Assembly: GCA_913062815.1 (NCBI GenBank)
Contig: CAJXWZ010000001.1
Span: forward strand, 248,001 to 312,000
Source of the DNA: an uncultured Colwellia sp.
Lineage (GTDB): Bacteria; Pseudomonadota; Gammaproteobacteria; Enterobacterales; Alteromonadaceae
Direction: 5' to 3'
Length of the DNA stretch: 64,000 nucleotides
In this document: in pieces, positions 36,088 through 44,181 of the stretch
Layout: the number at the start of each line of letters is the position of its first letter
How positions within the stretch are numbered: position 1 is the first letter of the stretch
The notes under the pieces: model-generated
Told to the model about the DNA's origin: nothing
The model's database searches: none
The model's input: the letters and a program-made list of their open reading frames with translations, nothing else
Program-made: the position numbers and the translations under genes

Positions 36088-36555
36088 CTACGACATCATT
36101 GACTGTAAATAGTTTTCTAAACCTGCATTTTTAATCAAGTACTGTTGAGCTTCTATCCAATCTATTTGTTCTTCAACGTTTTCTAATAAATCTTCAGCGC
36201 AATCTCTACTAATATAATCTTGCTGCATTTCACATGCTTCAATAACTTCTTGCAAAACAGCTCTAGAGCTATACTCTAAATCCATGTTAGATTGCAGCAT
36301 TTCCACCGTATTTTCACCAATATGCAAACGTCCTAAGTCTTGTAAATTAGGCAACCCTTCTAGAAATAATATCCGCTCAATTAAATCGTCCGCCTGCTTC
36401 ATTTTTTCAATAGAGATTTTGTAGTCCGCTTTATTCAGTTCATCTAATCCCCAATTTTTATACATACGCGCATGTAAAAAGTATTGGTTTATAGCGATGA
36501 GCTCAACACCTAATGCCTTATTCAATAACGCAATTATGCCTTTGTTACCTTTCAT
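36088..36555 (-). CDS. bfr: Bacterioferritin, haem-type subunit with degenerate ferroxidase centre
   Basis: 155-aa four-helix-bundle iron storage protein that aligns to E. coli Bfr over the whole length without gaps. The haem-ligand Met52 is kept (EKMKQAD). Of the di-iron ligands, Glu18 and Glu94 remain, but Glu51 is Lys, His54 is Gln, Glu127 is Val and His130 is Gln. It should bind haem but not oxidise iron by itself. The neighbouring subunit has the opposite pattern. Mixed 24-mers of two such subunits are known from Neisseria and Pseudomonas. The ribosome binding site AAGGGGAT precedes the ATG. It lies downstream of the other bfr, 20 bases apart, in one operon. Confidence 0.93.
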   Translation of the reverse strand: MKGNKGIIALLNKALGVELIAINQYFLHARMYKNWGLDELNKADYKISIEKMKQADDLIERILFLEGLPNLQDLGRLHIGENTVEMLQSNMDLEYSSRAVLQEVIEACEMQQDYISRDCAEDLLENVEEQIDWIEAQQYLIKNAGLENYLQSMMS

Positions 36556-36575
36556 GATTTTATCCCCTTAATAAT

Positions 36576-37061
36576 CTATCCAGCTAAATGGTTACCCATA
36601 TACGATTGGATATAATTATTCAGCCCGACTTTATCAATTAACCCAAGTTGTTTTTCCAGCCAATACACGTGGTCTTCCTCGGTGTCTTCAAGTAGCTTTT
36701 CTAACATTTCACGACTTTGATAGTCTTGCTCTGCTTCACATAATGTAATCGTCTCTTTAAGCGCTGCAACAACTTCCATCTCTAAAATCAAATCATTCTT
36801 CAACATTGACGGTACGTCAGCCCCGATTAGTAAGTCGCGTCGATCGGTTAAATTAGGTGTGCCTTCTAAAAACAAAATACGCTTAATTAACGCGTCTGCA
36901 TGAGTTATTTCTTCTTGCATTTCATGATCAAGCTGCTCATATAACTTGTCTAAGCCCCAATCTTGATACATGCGTGAATGGGTAAAGTATTGATCAATTG
37001 CCGCAAGTTCGTTATGTAACAAGCCATTGAGACTTGCTATAACTTTGTCATTGCCTTTCAT
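36576..37061 (-). CDS. bfr: Bacterioferritin, ferroxidase-type subunit lacking the haem Met
   Basis: 161-aa bacterioferritin subunit. By alignment with E. coli Bfr, Glu18, Glu51, His54 and Glu94 are kept, and the last Glu-x-x-His pair is present one residue later (TEEDH), so the di-iron oxidation site looks whole. The haem ligand Met52 is Ile (EEITHAD). It should oxidise and store iron without binding haem. I chose the ATG at 37061 (MKGNDK), which has GGAGAAT upstream and matches family starts; the longer frame adds 17 unrelated residues. A GATAATGG-containing site about 120 bases upstream (37175-37190) might be a weak Fur site. Confidence 0.93.
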   Translation of the reverse strand: MKGNDKVIASLNGLLHNELAAIDQYFTHSRMYQDWGLDKLYEQLDHEMQEEITHADALIKRILFLEGTPNLTDRRDLLIGADVPSMLKNDLILEMEVVAALKETITLCEAEQDYQSREMLEKLLEDTEEDHVYWLEKQLGLIDKVGLNNYIQSYMGNHLAG

Positions 37062-37262
37062 AGTATTCTCCAACAGTAAAGTATCCACCCTAACTGTAGT
37101 CAACAATTGCACAAATAGCCTACTTTTTTAATTAAAAAATAACTCATAACCCATTAAAAACAAAAGAGTTTATTAATAAAAACCATTATCGTTTGCAATA
37201 CGGTGTATAGCCATCTAAACATCTAAACATTGCAAGTAGCTGTGACTAAGGTTAGAATAATA

Positions 37263-37386
37263 ATTGTTACTTGGGAATGAGGTGCCTTTTCAACATTGCT
37301 TTTAAGGAAATCCTCAACTGTACCCGCAACTGTAAGTCGTTATCTATATAAATTAAATTACGATAAGTCAGATACTTAGTAACAAT
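37263..37386 (+). ncRNA. Cobalamin riboswitch upstream of btuD
   Basis: The closing P1 helix is nine base pairs (ATTGTTACT at 37263 and AGTAACAAT at 37378). Inside it are the conserved class elements GGGAATGAGGTGCC, CCCGCAACTGTAAG and AAGTCAGATACTTAG, in the right order for an adenosylcobalamin-type aptamer. It lies 45 bases before the btuD start, so it probably controls translation or transcription of btuD-btuC-cobO-btuF by binding cobalamin. The expected effect is repression when cobalamin is plentiful. Confidence 0.88.
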
Positions 37387-37431
37387 AATCAACTAATTTA
37401 TTTTACGCGTGCGGGAAAACACAAACTTACC

Positions 37432-38253
37432 ATGACATTACAACTACAAGTTGATCAGCTAACATGGCAGATTAACGGCAAGAATATTTTAAACAATATC
37501 ACCTTTAATCTGAATAAAGGGGAAGTGCTCGGTATTATCGGCCCCAATGGTGCAGGTAAAACGAGTTTGCTACGTTGTATTTCTAATCAGCAACAACATA
37601 CCAAGACAACAAGTTCTGCTGGCTCAGTCTACCTCAAGGGCAAACTAATTCGCTTATACAGCGCAAAAGAATTGGCCCAGCATTTTGCTCATGTTGCGCA
37701 AAAAGCGGAAGCTATTTTCTCTCTGACGGTAATGGATATAGCCAGAATGGGCCTTTTGCCACACAAAAGCTTATTTGCTATTGATGATGATCACGATAAA
37801 GCACAAATAAGACTAGCACTTAATAAGGTAGGTTTAGCGCATGCTGAAAACACCGAATTCAATCATCTTTCTGGTGGCGAGCAACAACGGGTATTAATTG
37901 CCCGTGCATTAGTGCAACGAGCACACATTTTAATTTTAGATGAGCCTACTAATCATCTCGATGTTTACTATCAACACCAAATACTAAATTTGATAAGTCA
38001 GCTAGGTATTACGGTGATTATGACAGTACATGATCTCAATTTAGCCAGCCAATATTGCCAACGGTTAATATTATTAGAGCAAGGTCAATTAGTCGCCGAT
38101 GGCAGGCCTTGTGAGGTTTTAACGGAAAAGTTGTTAAGCCAAGTATTCAAACTGCCTTGTACTATTACCCATAACAATAAACAGCAAGGTCCAAGTGTAT
38201 TCTTCTCTTTACCAGCTGAGCAGTTAATAAATACGGCGGTTCAAAATGAATAG
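37432..38253 (+). CDS. btuD: Cobalamin ABC transporter ATP-binding protein
   Basis: 273-aa ATPase of the FecCD-type importer group. Walker A is GPNGAGKTS (residues 37-45), the ABC signature is LSGGEQQRV, and Walker B is ILILDEPTNHLD, followed by the switch His in MTVHDLNLA. It would drive cobalamin import with the permease BtuC, whose gene overlaps it by 8 bases. The siderophore or haem alternatives for this family are made unlikely by the cobalamin riboswitch upstream and by cobO and btuF in the same run. Confidence 0.92.
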   Translation: MTLQLQVDQLTWQINGKNILNNITFNLNKGEVLGIIGPNGAGKTSLLRCISNQQQHTKTTSSAGSVYLKGKLIRLYSAKELAQHFAHVAQKAEAIFSLTVMDIARMGLLPHKSLFAIDDDHDKAQIRLALNKVGLAHAENTEFNHLSGGEQQRVLIARALVQRAHILILDEPTNHLDVYYQHQILNLISQLGITVIMTVHDLNLASQYCQRLILLEQGQLVADGRPCEVLTEKLLSQVFKLPCTITHNNKQQGPSVFFSLPAEQLINTAVQNE

Positions 38254-39232
38254 GCCACTGGTAGTCATCAGCGCACTCGTGCTGTTAATAATAACATCGG
38301 CAATTGCTGGATTAAGTTTTGGCCCATTAGAGTTGACCAACAATGAAATTTTTCAATGTGTACTATTTAACTGTGCCAATGAAATTACTGATATGGTTAT
38401 TTGGCAAGTTCGCGTTCCTCGTGTATTAGTGGCTTTGGTCGCAGGCATGGGCCTGGCAATTGCAGGCGCTATTTTACAAAACACCACGCGCAACCCGTTA
38501 GCTGACCCTTACTTATTTGGCATAGTTTCCGGAGCAGGTTTAGGGGCAACCATAGCGAACCTGGTGTTAAGTCATGAACTAAGTATTGCCCTGCCCCTCG
38601 CTGCTTTTCTGGGCGCTTTGTTTGCTATTACCATTGTTGTACTTATTGCCAATGTGCTGCAACGAATGGAGCAGCTATTGCTTGCTGGGGTAGCCGTTTC
38701 TTTTATGCTTGCTGCAATTACGCAATTCATACTCTATTTTGGTGAGCCCTTCGCTACCAATCGAGTAATTTTTTGGTTAATGGGCAGTTTATCTCGCGTT
38801 GAAATGAGCAATTTCTATGTGATTACCGGTGTTTTAGTCATATCACTCATTGTCATAACCGCATTGCATCGACAAATTGATGCCCTATTGCTTGGCGATG
38901 AAAGTGCAGCCAGTTTAGGTGTTAATGTTAATAGATTAAGGCTATTGATGCTTGGACTTTGTGCCGCGCTGACGGCAACCATTGTGGCCTATTGTGGCGG
39001 TATTGGCTTTGTTGGCCTGATGATTCCACACATTGTCAGGCAAATCATCGGGGTAACAACGTTAAAGCTAGTTATAGGTAGTGCATTAATTGGTGGCAGT
39101 TTTCTTATCTGGGTTGACATTATTGCCCGTTCAGCACTTAGCAATGCAGAAATCCCCATTGGTATTATTACCTCTGCTTTAGGTAGTATTTTCTTTTTAT
39201 TTATTATGGTTCGCAGTAAAAATACTCGCTAA
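38246..39232 (+). CDS. btuC: Cobalamin ABC transporter permease
   Basis: 328-aa inner membrane protein of the FecCD/BtuC family with about 9-10 hydrophobic helices. Conserved parts are WQVRVPRVLVALVAGMGLAIAGA, QNTTRNPLADPYLFG and GGIGFVGLMIPHIVRQI, the last containing the loop that contacts the ATPase. Its start overlaps the btuD stop by 8 bases. It forms the cobalamin channel with BtuD and receives the ligand from BtuF, encoded two genes downstream. Confidence 0.93.
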   Translation: MNRPLVVISALVLLIITSAIAGLSFGPLELTNNEIFQCVLFNCANEITDMVIWQVRVPRVLVALVAGMGLAIAGAILQNTTRNPLADPYLFGIVSGAGLGATIANLVLSHELSIALPLAAFLGALFAITIVVLIANVLQRMEQLLLAGVAVSFMLAAITQFILYFGEPFATNRVIFWLMGSLSRVEMSNFYVITGVLVISLIVITALHRQIDALLLGDESAASLGVNVNRLRLLMLGLCAALTATIVAYCGGIGFVGLMIPHIVRQIIGVTTLKLVIGSALIGGSFLIWVDIIARSALSNAEIPIGIITSALGSIFFLFIMVRSKNTR

Positions 39233-39273
39233 GACTTTAACTCAATAGTTATTAATTTTACCAAGGTATAAAA

Positions 39274-39885
39274 ATGACAGATAAAAACGCAGCGCAAAAA
39301 AATAGTCAACATAAAAAACGCATGCAAGGTATTAAAGAAAAAGTTGATCAACGCATTGAAAATGCCCAAGAAGAGAAAGGCTTGCTTATTGTCATCACAG
39401 GCAATGGCAAGGGTAAATCAACCTCTGGTTTTGGTACTGTTGCTCGTGCCGTAGGCCATGGTTTAAGTGCTGCGGTAGTCCAATTCATTAAAGGCACTTG
39501 GGCTTGTGGTGAGCGAAGCCTACTTGAAAATGCGGGGGTTACTTTTGCTGTTATGGCAACAGGTTTTACTTGGAACACGCAAGATAAAGCCAAAGATATC
39601 GCAGCTGCACAGGAAGTATGGCAGCGCAGTAAATTATTATTAGCGGATGAGAGTATCGATGTAATTTTATTTGATGAGCTAACTTATATGCTGTCATATA
39701 AATATTTAGATTTAGAAGAGGTTATTACTACACTTAATAGCCGCCCTAAGCACCAACATGTAATCATTACCGGACGCGCTTGTCATCGAGCGATTATTGA
39801 CCTAGCTGACACTGTTAGTGAAGTTCAGTCAATAAAGCATGCTTTTGATAATGGTATAAAGGCGCAAAAAGGCATTGATTGGTGA
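39274..39885 (+). CDS. cobO: Cob(I)yrinic acid a,c-diamide adenosyltransferase
   Basis: 203-aa CobO/BtuR-type enzyme that adds the adenosyl group from ATP to cob(I)alamin or its precursors in the cytoplasm. The P-loop is TGNGKGKST (residues 42-50), and the later family motifs VVQFIKGTW, DVILFDELTYML and HVIITGRACH are present. It lies between btuC and btuF, so imported corrinoid can be turned into the coenzyme form. No de novo corrin synthesis genes are in the window. The N-terminal 30 residues are lysine-rich and helical, as in other CobA/CobO proteins. Confidence 0.95.
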   Translation: MTDKNAAQKNSQHKKRMQGIKEKVDQRIENAQEEKGLLIVITGNGKGKSTSGFGTVARAVGHGLSAAVVQFIKGTWACGERSLLENAGVTFAVMATGFTWNTQDKAKDIAAAQEVWQRSKLLLADESIDVILFDELTYMLSYKYLDLEEVITTLNSRPKHQHVIITGRACHRAIIDLADTVSEVQSIKHAFDNGIKAQKGIDW

Positions 39886-39936
39886 GTAGGTAATTTAGCG
39901 TTGCCGTTTCAAAGTAATGAATAGAGTATCAATATC

Positions 39937-40821
39937 ATGAATAATATTATCATAACGCTGTTAGTGTTAACTTTGGCTAGCACTACTTTCTCTAGTAATG
40001 GAGCAACCGTAAGCAACGCCAAGCCTACCGTGATCGCATTATCACCTCATATTGTTGAAATGCTTTTTGATATTGGTGCTGGTGAGCAGATCATAGGCAC
40101 GAGCGCTTTTGCCGATTACCCGGAGCAGGCTAAAAGCATTCCGGTAGTAGGCAATTATTTACGCCTGCAAATTGAAAAAGTCATAGCACTACAACCTGAC
40201 TACATTATTGCATGGCAGAGTGGTAATCCCAGTGATGACCTTACCAAGTTAAAGAAACTTGGCTTCAAGATCATTTATTCACAACCAAATAATTTTGCTG
40301 ATATAGCCAAAGAAATGCGTCTATTTGGACAACTCATCGGCCACCAAAAACAAGCTGAGCGAAAAGCAAAGCAACTACTTGATGAGCTTGATGTAATAAA
40401 AGCACAATACCAAGATAAAACACCTGTCATAGTATTTTATGAATTATGGTCAAGACCATTAACCACAATAGCAAAGGGAAGCTGGCCACAACAATTTTTG
40501 AATGTCTGCCAGGCACAAAATCCATTTAAACGGGTGGCCACGCCATATCCTCAGGTTAATATTGAAAAGGTATTACAAACCTCGATTCAATTAATTATTC
40601 AGCCATTATCAAAAAACCAGACCGATAAACAAGGTTTTAACTGGCAAGATTGGCCAATAATTCCTGCGGTAAAAAATAATCAAATCCTTCAACCAAATGC
40701 TGACGCCATGCATCGCATGACAGCACGTAGCCTTGAAGAATTAAAGCATTTGTGTTCAGCCATTGATGTTACCCGTCAGTGGTTGCTAAACAATAATGAG
40801 CAAGCACATGCAAGCCATTAA
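39937..40821 (+). CDS. btuF: Periplasmic cobalamin-binding protein
   Basis: 294-aa protein with a signal peptide (ending near SNGA) and a type III (helical backbone) solute-binding fold. Typical motifs are VIALSPHIVEMLFDIGAGEQIIG, VGNYLRLQIEKVIALQPDYIIAW and VFYELWSRPLTTIAKGSW. It would pick up cobalamin from BtuB in the periplasm and hand it to BtuCD. It is the last gene before the second riboswitch and btuB. Confidence 0.9.
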   Translation: MNNIIITLLVLTLASTTFSSNGATVSNAKPTVIALSPHIVEMLFDIGAGEQIIGTSAFADYPEQAKSIPVVGNYLRLQIEKVIALQPDYIIAWQSGNPSDDLTKLKKLGFKIIYSQPNNFADIAKEMRLFGQLIGHQKQAERKAKQLLDELDVIKAQYQDKTPVIVFYELWSRPLTTIAKGSWPQQFLNVCQAQNPFKRVATPYPQVNIEKVLQTSIQLIIQPLSKNQTDKQGFNWQDWPIIPAVKNNQILQPNADAMHRMTARSLEELKHLCSAIDVTRQWLLNNNEQAHASH

Positions 40822-40848
40822 CTAACGCTCTTTTTGAGCATAACTATT

Positions 40849-40947
40849 TGCTGACTTTGGGAAGTTGATGAGAATTCAACACTGCCCCCGCAACGGTAGA
40901 TGAGTAACTTCTAAGTAGGTTGCCTAAGTCCGAAAATCAAACCAGCA
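40849..40947 (+). ncRNA. Cobalamin riboswitch upstream of btuB
   Basis: The order of conserved elements is TTTGGGAAGTTGATG, CCCCCGCAACGGTAGATGAG and AAGTCCGAAAATCAAACCAGCA, closed by a short P1 helix (TGCTG at 40849, CAGCA at 40943). The Y-shaped aptamer of the cobalamin class is the best fit. It starts 28 bases after the btuF stop and lies before btuB, whose ATG is at 40995. Control of btuB by adenosylcobalamin binding is well known in E. coli. Confidence 0.88.
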
Positions 40948-40962
40948 TTTACTATCACAACC

Positions 40963-40981
40963 CAAGAACGGTGGGTTCTTG
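40963..40981 (+). promoter_or_regulatory. Hairpin between btuB riboswitch and start codon
   Basis: A perfect 7-bp stem (CAAGAAC, loop GGTGG, GTTCTTG) lies between the aptamer and the btuB ribosome binding site (GAGGA at 40985). It has no T-run, so it is not an intrinsic terminator. It may be the regulatory part of the expression platform, with the GGTGG loop free to pair elsewhere. Confidence 0.5.
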
Positions 40982-40994
40982 TATTGAGGAAAAC

Positions 40995-42827
40995 ATGAAA
41001 AAATCACTAATAGCACTATCTATCGCAAGCGCTTTTACTTCTGGACTTGTAACAGCCAATAACGCCGCGCAAAGTATTGAAAATGTAGAAACTATCGTTG
41101 TTACTGCAAACCGTACTCCACAAAGCAAAACTGATATCTTAAGTAGTATTGAAGTAATAACCCGTGATGATATCGAATTATCGTCAGCGAGATCAGTAGC
41201 AGAATTACTTAATGAAGTTAACGGCTTTCAAATATCACAAAATGGCGGCTCAGGGCAATCAACATCACTATTTAGCCGTGGCACTAACTCTGGTCATACT
41301 TTGGTTGTTATTGATGGACAGCGTATTAGCTCAGCAACACTTGGCCAAGTAGCTTTCGCCGATCTTGCGCCTGAACAAATAGAACGTATTGAAATAATTA
41401 AAGGACCACGTGCAGCCCTTTGGGGCTCAGATGCCATCGGTGGTGTTATCCAAATATTTACCCGCCGCCTTGAAGCCGGTGAAATTGCATTCGATCTTGG
41501 GCTAGGTAATGAAGCACAACAGCAAGCCACGGTAAGTGGTGCTATTGGACATGGTGAAGGATCGACTACATTCACCGCCTCACTCAAATCAAGCGGAGGT
41601 TATGACGTCTATGACCTAGCAGAAGATGACAAAGATGGTTATGAGCGAGAAAACCTTGCTTTAATTGGTCAACAACCACTAAATCAGCAATGGACAATAA
41701 ATTGGTTAGCCAAATACAACCAAGGTGAGAGCGAATACGACAATGCATTTGGTGGTGCTAATGAGAGTTCATTTGACACATTGCAATGGCAAGTTTCCGC
41801 TAGCCAAGATGCAGGTAATTGGTATCAACAGTTTTTTGTTGGTCAGCAAAAAAATAAAAGCACAACTTTTGGCAATGGTGTCAGTGAAGCTGATGGTAGT
41901 TTTTTTGAAACAACGCGTTTGCAAGGCACTTGGTTAGCCAGTTATGAGTTAACTCATCAATTAACGTCAAGTTTTGGTGTTGATTTGATTAGCGAAAAAG
42001 TTGATACCCAAACGGCCTATAACATCAACAAACGCGATATACACTCAGCTTTTACGCGTTTAGCCTTTGACAACGATGCCATTATTTTAGATGCGGCACT
42101 ACGTTTCGATGATATTGAGTTTATCGACAGCGAAGTCACTTATAACTTCAGTGCAGGTTATCGCTTTGCTCAAGATTCAATAATTAGTTTAAGTATCGGT
42201 AGCGGCTTTAAAGCACCAAGCTTTAATGATCTCTATTTTCCAGAAGGTCTCTATTCATACGGTAATCCCGATCTGCAAGCAGAAACCTCTGACAGTATTG
42301 AACTGCTGATCACAACCCGTTTTTCAGTTGTTGACGCCGAGCTTAGCATTTACCAAACAGCAATTGATAACCTAATTGAGTGGCTGCCTGATGAAAATTT
42401 TGCTTACCACCCTATTAATGTTAACCAAGCAGAAATTGATGGTGTTGAATTAACCTTATCTGCTGAGTTGGTTGGCTTAAATCATCAACTGCAATTTAAC
42501 TATTTAGATGCTCAAGATAAAGACTCTGGTGACCCGCTAATTCGTCGTGCTAAACGCAGTGCTAGCTATCAAATTAGTCAATCATGGGAGAAGTTGAGCT
42601 TACTTGCCAGTGTTAACTATCAAGGTGAGCGTGAAGATAGTGAATGGCCAGCTACCGTTACTTTACCGAGTCATACTGTGGTTAATGCCAGCGCGTCATA
42701 TGAACTTAATGACGCCTGGACCTTAGGATTAAAAGCTAACAACTTATTTGATAAAGACTACGTGACCAACAATCACTATATTGGCCAACCAGCGCAATAT
42801 TTATTAACTGTGAGATATCGTAATTAA
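40995..42827 (+). CDS. btuB: TonB-dependent vitamin B12 receptor BtuB
   Basis: 610-aa outer membrane receptor. I chose the ATG at 40995, which has GAGGAAAAC upstream; the longer frame starts inside the riboswitch. A signal peptide precedes the TonB box-like ETIVVTANRTPQS, then the plug domain (LLNEVNGFQISQNGGSGQSTSLFSRG), and the 22-strand barrel with the final NNHYIGQPAQYLLTVRYRN. It would import cobalamin across the outer membrane using TonB energy and pass it to BtuF. Both the riboswitch and the btuDC-cobO-btuF neighbours support cobalamin as substrate. Confidence 0.93.
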   Translation: MKKSLIALSIASAFTSGLVTANNAAQSIENVETIVVTANRTPQSKTDILSSIEVITRDDIELSSARSVAELLNEVNGFQISQNGGSGQSTSLFSRGTNSGHTLVVIDGQRISSATLGQVAFADLAPEQIERIEIIKGPRAALWGSDAIGGVIQIFTRRLEAGEIAFDLGLGNEAQQQATVSGAIGHGEGSTTFTASLKSSGGYDVYDLAEDDKDGYERENLALIGQQPLNQQWTINWLAKYNQGESEYDNAFGGANESSFDTLQWQVSASQDAGNWYQQFFVGQQKNKSTTFGNGVSEADGSFFETTRLQGTWLASYELTHQLTSSFGVDLISEKVDTQTAYNINKRDIHSAFTRLAFDNDAIILDAALRFDDIEFIDSEVTYNFSAGYRFAQDSIISLSIGSGFKAPSFNDLYFPEGLYSYGNPDLQAETSDSIELLITTRFSVVDAELSIYQTAIDNLIEWLPDENFAYHPINVNQAEIDGVELTLSAELVGLNHQLQFNYLDAQDKDSGDPLIRRAKRSASYQISQSWEKLSLLASVNYQGEREDSEWPATVTLPSHTVVNASASYELNDAWTLGLKANNLFDKDYVTNNHYIGQPAQYLLTVRYRN

Positions 42828-42832
42828 TTTCA

Positions 42833-44005
42833 TTAGTTAATATTAAGAGGCAGTTTTTCACCGGTTAAACTGCCTCTATACATTTTCTTTTTGCCATCAT
42901 CATCAGCTGCTTCAACCAATAAGATTTCACCATAACTTCCTCGTTTAATACTAGAATCAATGGCAATAACACGACCTTTATAACGTGTTTCTATTTGCTT
43001 TTGTGAGGTATGTCCAACAATTAGATGTTGCACGTTAAAATGCTTTAACAACAGCTCAATTTCAGCAGCTGTTGCACCTTCATCATCAGCAAAATAACCT
43101 CGATACCAAATTGGGCCGTTTCTCCGATGTAAATATTCACCAAAACCTTCTCTAGTTTGTGCTAAATCTGCCTTAATTAGGTTTTGCTTAAACACGGCAT
43201 TAATTTCTTTTAAGCTGTGATCATCAGTGGCAAGGTCAGGATGAAATCCACCATGGGCGAAGAGCATATCATTTACCTTAACTAAGACCGGCTTGCTTCG
43301 TAGCCAGTTTCCTAGAATACTCTCTTTGCTAAACAGTTGTTCAAATGACTTATTCAGTTTTTCAGCTGCAGCCAAATACTTAGGGTGCAAATAGCGTAAA
43401 TCCCCATTTAATATCATCACTTCATGGTTGCCTAAAGTTAAATGAATTTTACCGCCAGCTTGCTCTGCTTGACGCTCTAAATCATATAAAAACCACAAGA
43501 TTTCAGTAACCTTATCGCCTCGATCAAAAATATCACCTGTGATAACAAAATGACCATTTTCAAATGCCCAGTTATTGTCTTTGTCGATGATATTATTATT
43601 ACTTAACAGCTTTATCATCAAATGATATTGGCCATGAAAGTCACTTAAGGCGGCTACTTCATAATTACCAGTGTACGTTAACACTGCTGTTTCTTGATGA
43701 GTTAAACTATGCACAGTTGCTGGCAATTCACATGCAGTAGTCTTAAGTGGTATTTGAGTAATATCTAGTGTTTTTTTCACTACCGATCCTTGACATAACC
43801 AGTAAGCATTCAACTTATTATCTTCATCTGTCCCCTCTCCCAAAAAGATATAAGGGCCATCAGAAACCGTAGATACGAGGGCTGCTACTTCTTGTTCTTT
43901 TTCTTGCCTCAACTCAGCTTTACTTATAAAAACAATGTTATTACTAATAATGACAGTAGCAGCAATAACAACAACGAGAACCAATAATGACTTACGGTTA
44001 AACAT
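42833..44005 (-). CDS. Membrane-anchored PPP-type metallophosphatase (Shewanella-like group)
   Basis: 390-aa protein. I chose the ATG at 44005 (MFNRKS), preceded by AGGT; the frame to 44032 adds nine residues. An N-terminal hydrophobic segment (SLLVLVVVIAATVIISNN) anchors it. The phosphatase motifs follow: SDFHGQ (usually GDxHG), GDIFDRGD, LGNHEVM, FAHGGFHPD and VGHTSQK. This set is that of the PPP family of protein phosphatases, and the length and context resemble the Shewanella-like phosphatases. It may act on proteins in the periplasm, but the substrate is not known. It is convergent with btuB, 5 bases between the stops. Confidence 0.8.
   Translation of the reverse strand: MFNRKSLLVLVVVIAATVIISNNIVFISKAELRQEKEQEVAALVSTVSDGPYIFLGEGTDEDNKLNAYWLCQGSVVKKTLDITQIPLKTTACELPATVHSLTHQETAVLTYTGNYEVAALSDFHGQYHLMIKLLSNNNIIDKDNNWAFENGHFVITGDIFDRGDKVTEILWFLYDLERQAEQAGGKIHLTLGNHEVMILNGDLRYLHPKYLAAAEKLNKSFEQLFSKESILGNWLRSKPVLVKVNDMLFAHGGFHPDLATDDHSLKEINAVFKQNLIKADLAQTREGFGEYLHRRNGPIWYRGYFADDEGATAAEIELLLKHFNVQHLIVGHTSQKQIETRYKGRVIAIDSSIKRGSYGEILLVEAADDDGKKKMYRGSLTGEKLPLNIN
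42846..42877. repeat. 11-bp inverted repeat at the btuB / phosphatase convergent ends
   Basis: Arms AGAGGCAGTTT and its complement separated by 10 bases. It lies just after the btuB stop and within the last codons of the convergent phosphatase gene. The T-run after it is weak (ATACATTTTCTTTTT), so it may be a poor terminator for btuB or only an mRNA end stabiliser. Confidence 0.5.
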
Positions 44006-44073
44006 GGAAATACCTAGTGAGAAAAAACACATGATGAAGAAAAAACCTCACTTCCTTGTGAAGTTACCTATTT

Positions 44074-44109
44074 ATACCAATCGGACTAATTTATTAATCC
44101 GTTTGGTAT
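44074..44109. repeat. Interspersed-type hairpin ATACCAATCGGA...
   Basis: A 36-base imperfect palindrome: ATACCAATCGGA pairs with TCCGTTTGGTAT over 11 of 12 positions, with further pairing inward. It is followed by two shorter perfect hairpins (CGCTAT-CC-ATAGCG at 44121 and CCACA-N5-TGTGG at 44144) in the gap between the phosphatase and the TonB receptor genes. The sequence resembles short repeats that I recall being scattered in Colwellia-like genomes. No second copy is seen in the window. Confidence 0.5.
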
Positions 44110-44181
44110 TAGTTGAGTGACGCTATCCATAGCGCCATAAATTCCACAGTCCTTGTGGTTTAACATACCTTTAGGGGGAGT

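Noticed and set aside
35878..37061. Second bacterioferritin gene as a broken duplicate
   Set aside because: The frame is intact with a good ribosome binding site, aligns without gaps to E. coli Bfr and keeps the haem Met, so it is a specialised subunit rather than a pseudogene.
40920..40994. Upstream extension of the btuB frame
   Set aside because: These codons lie inside the riboswitch and hairpin; the ATG at 40995 has the ribosome binding site and the signal peptide.
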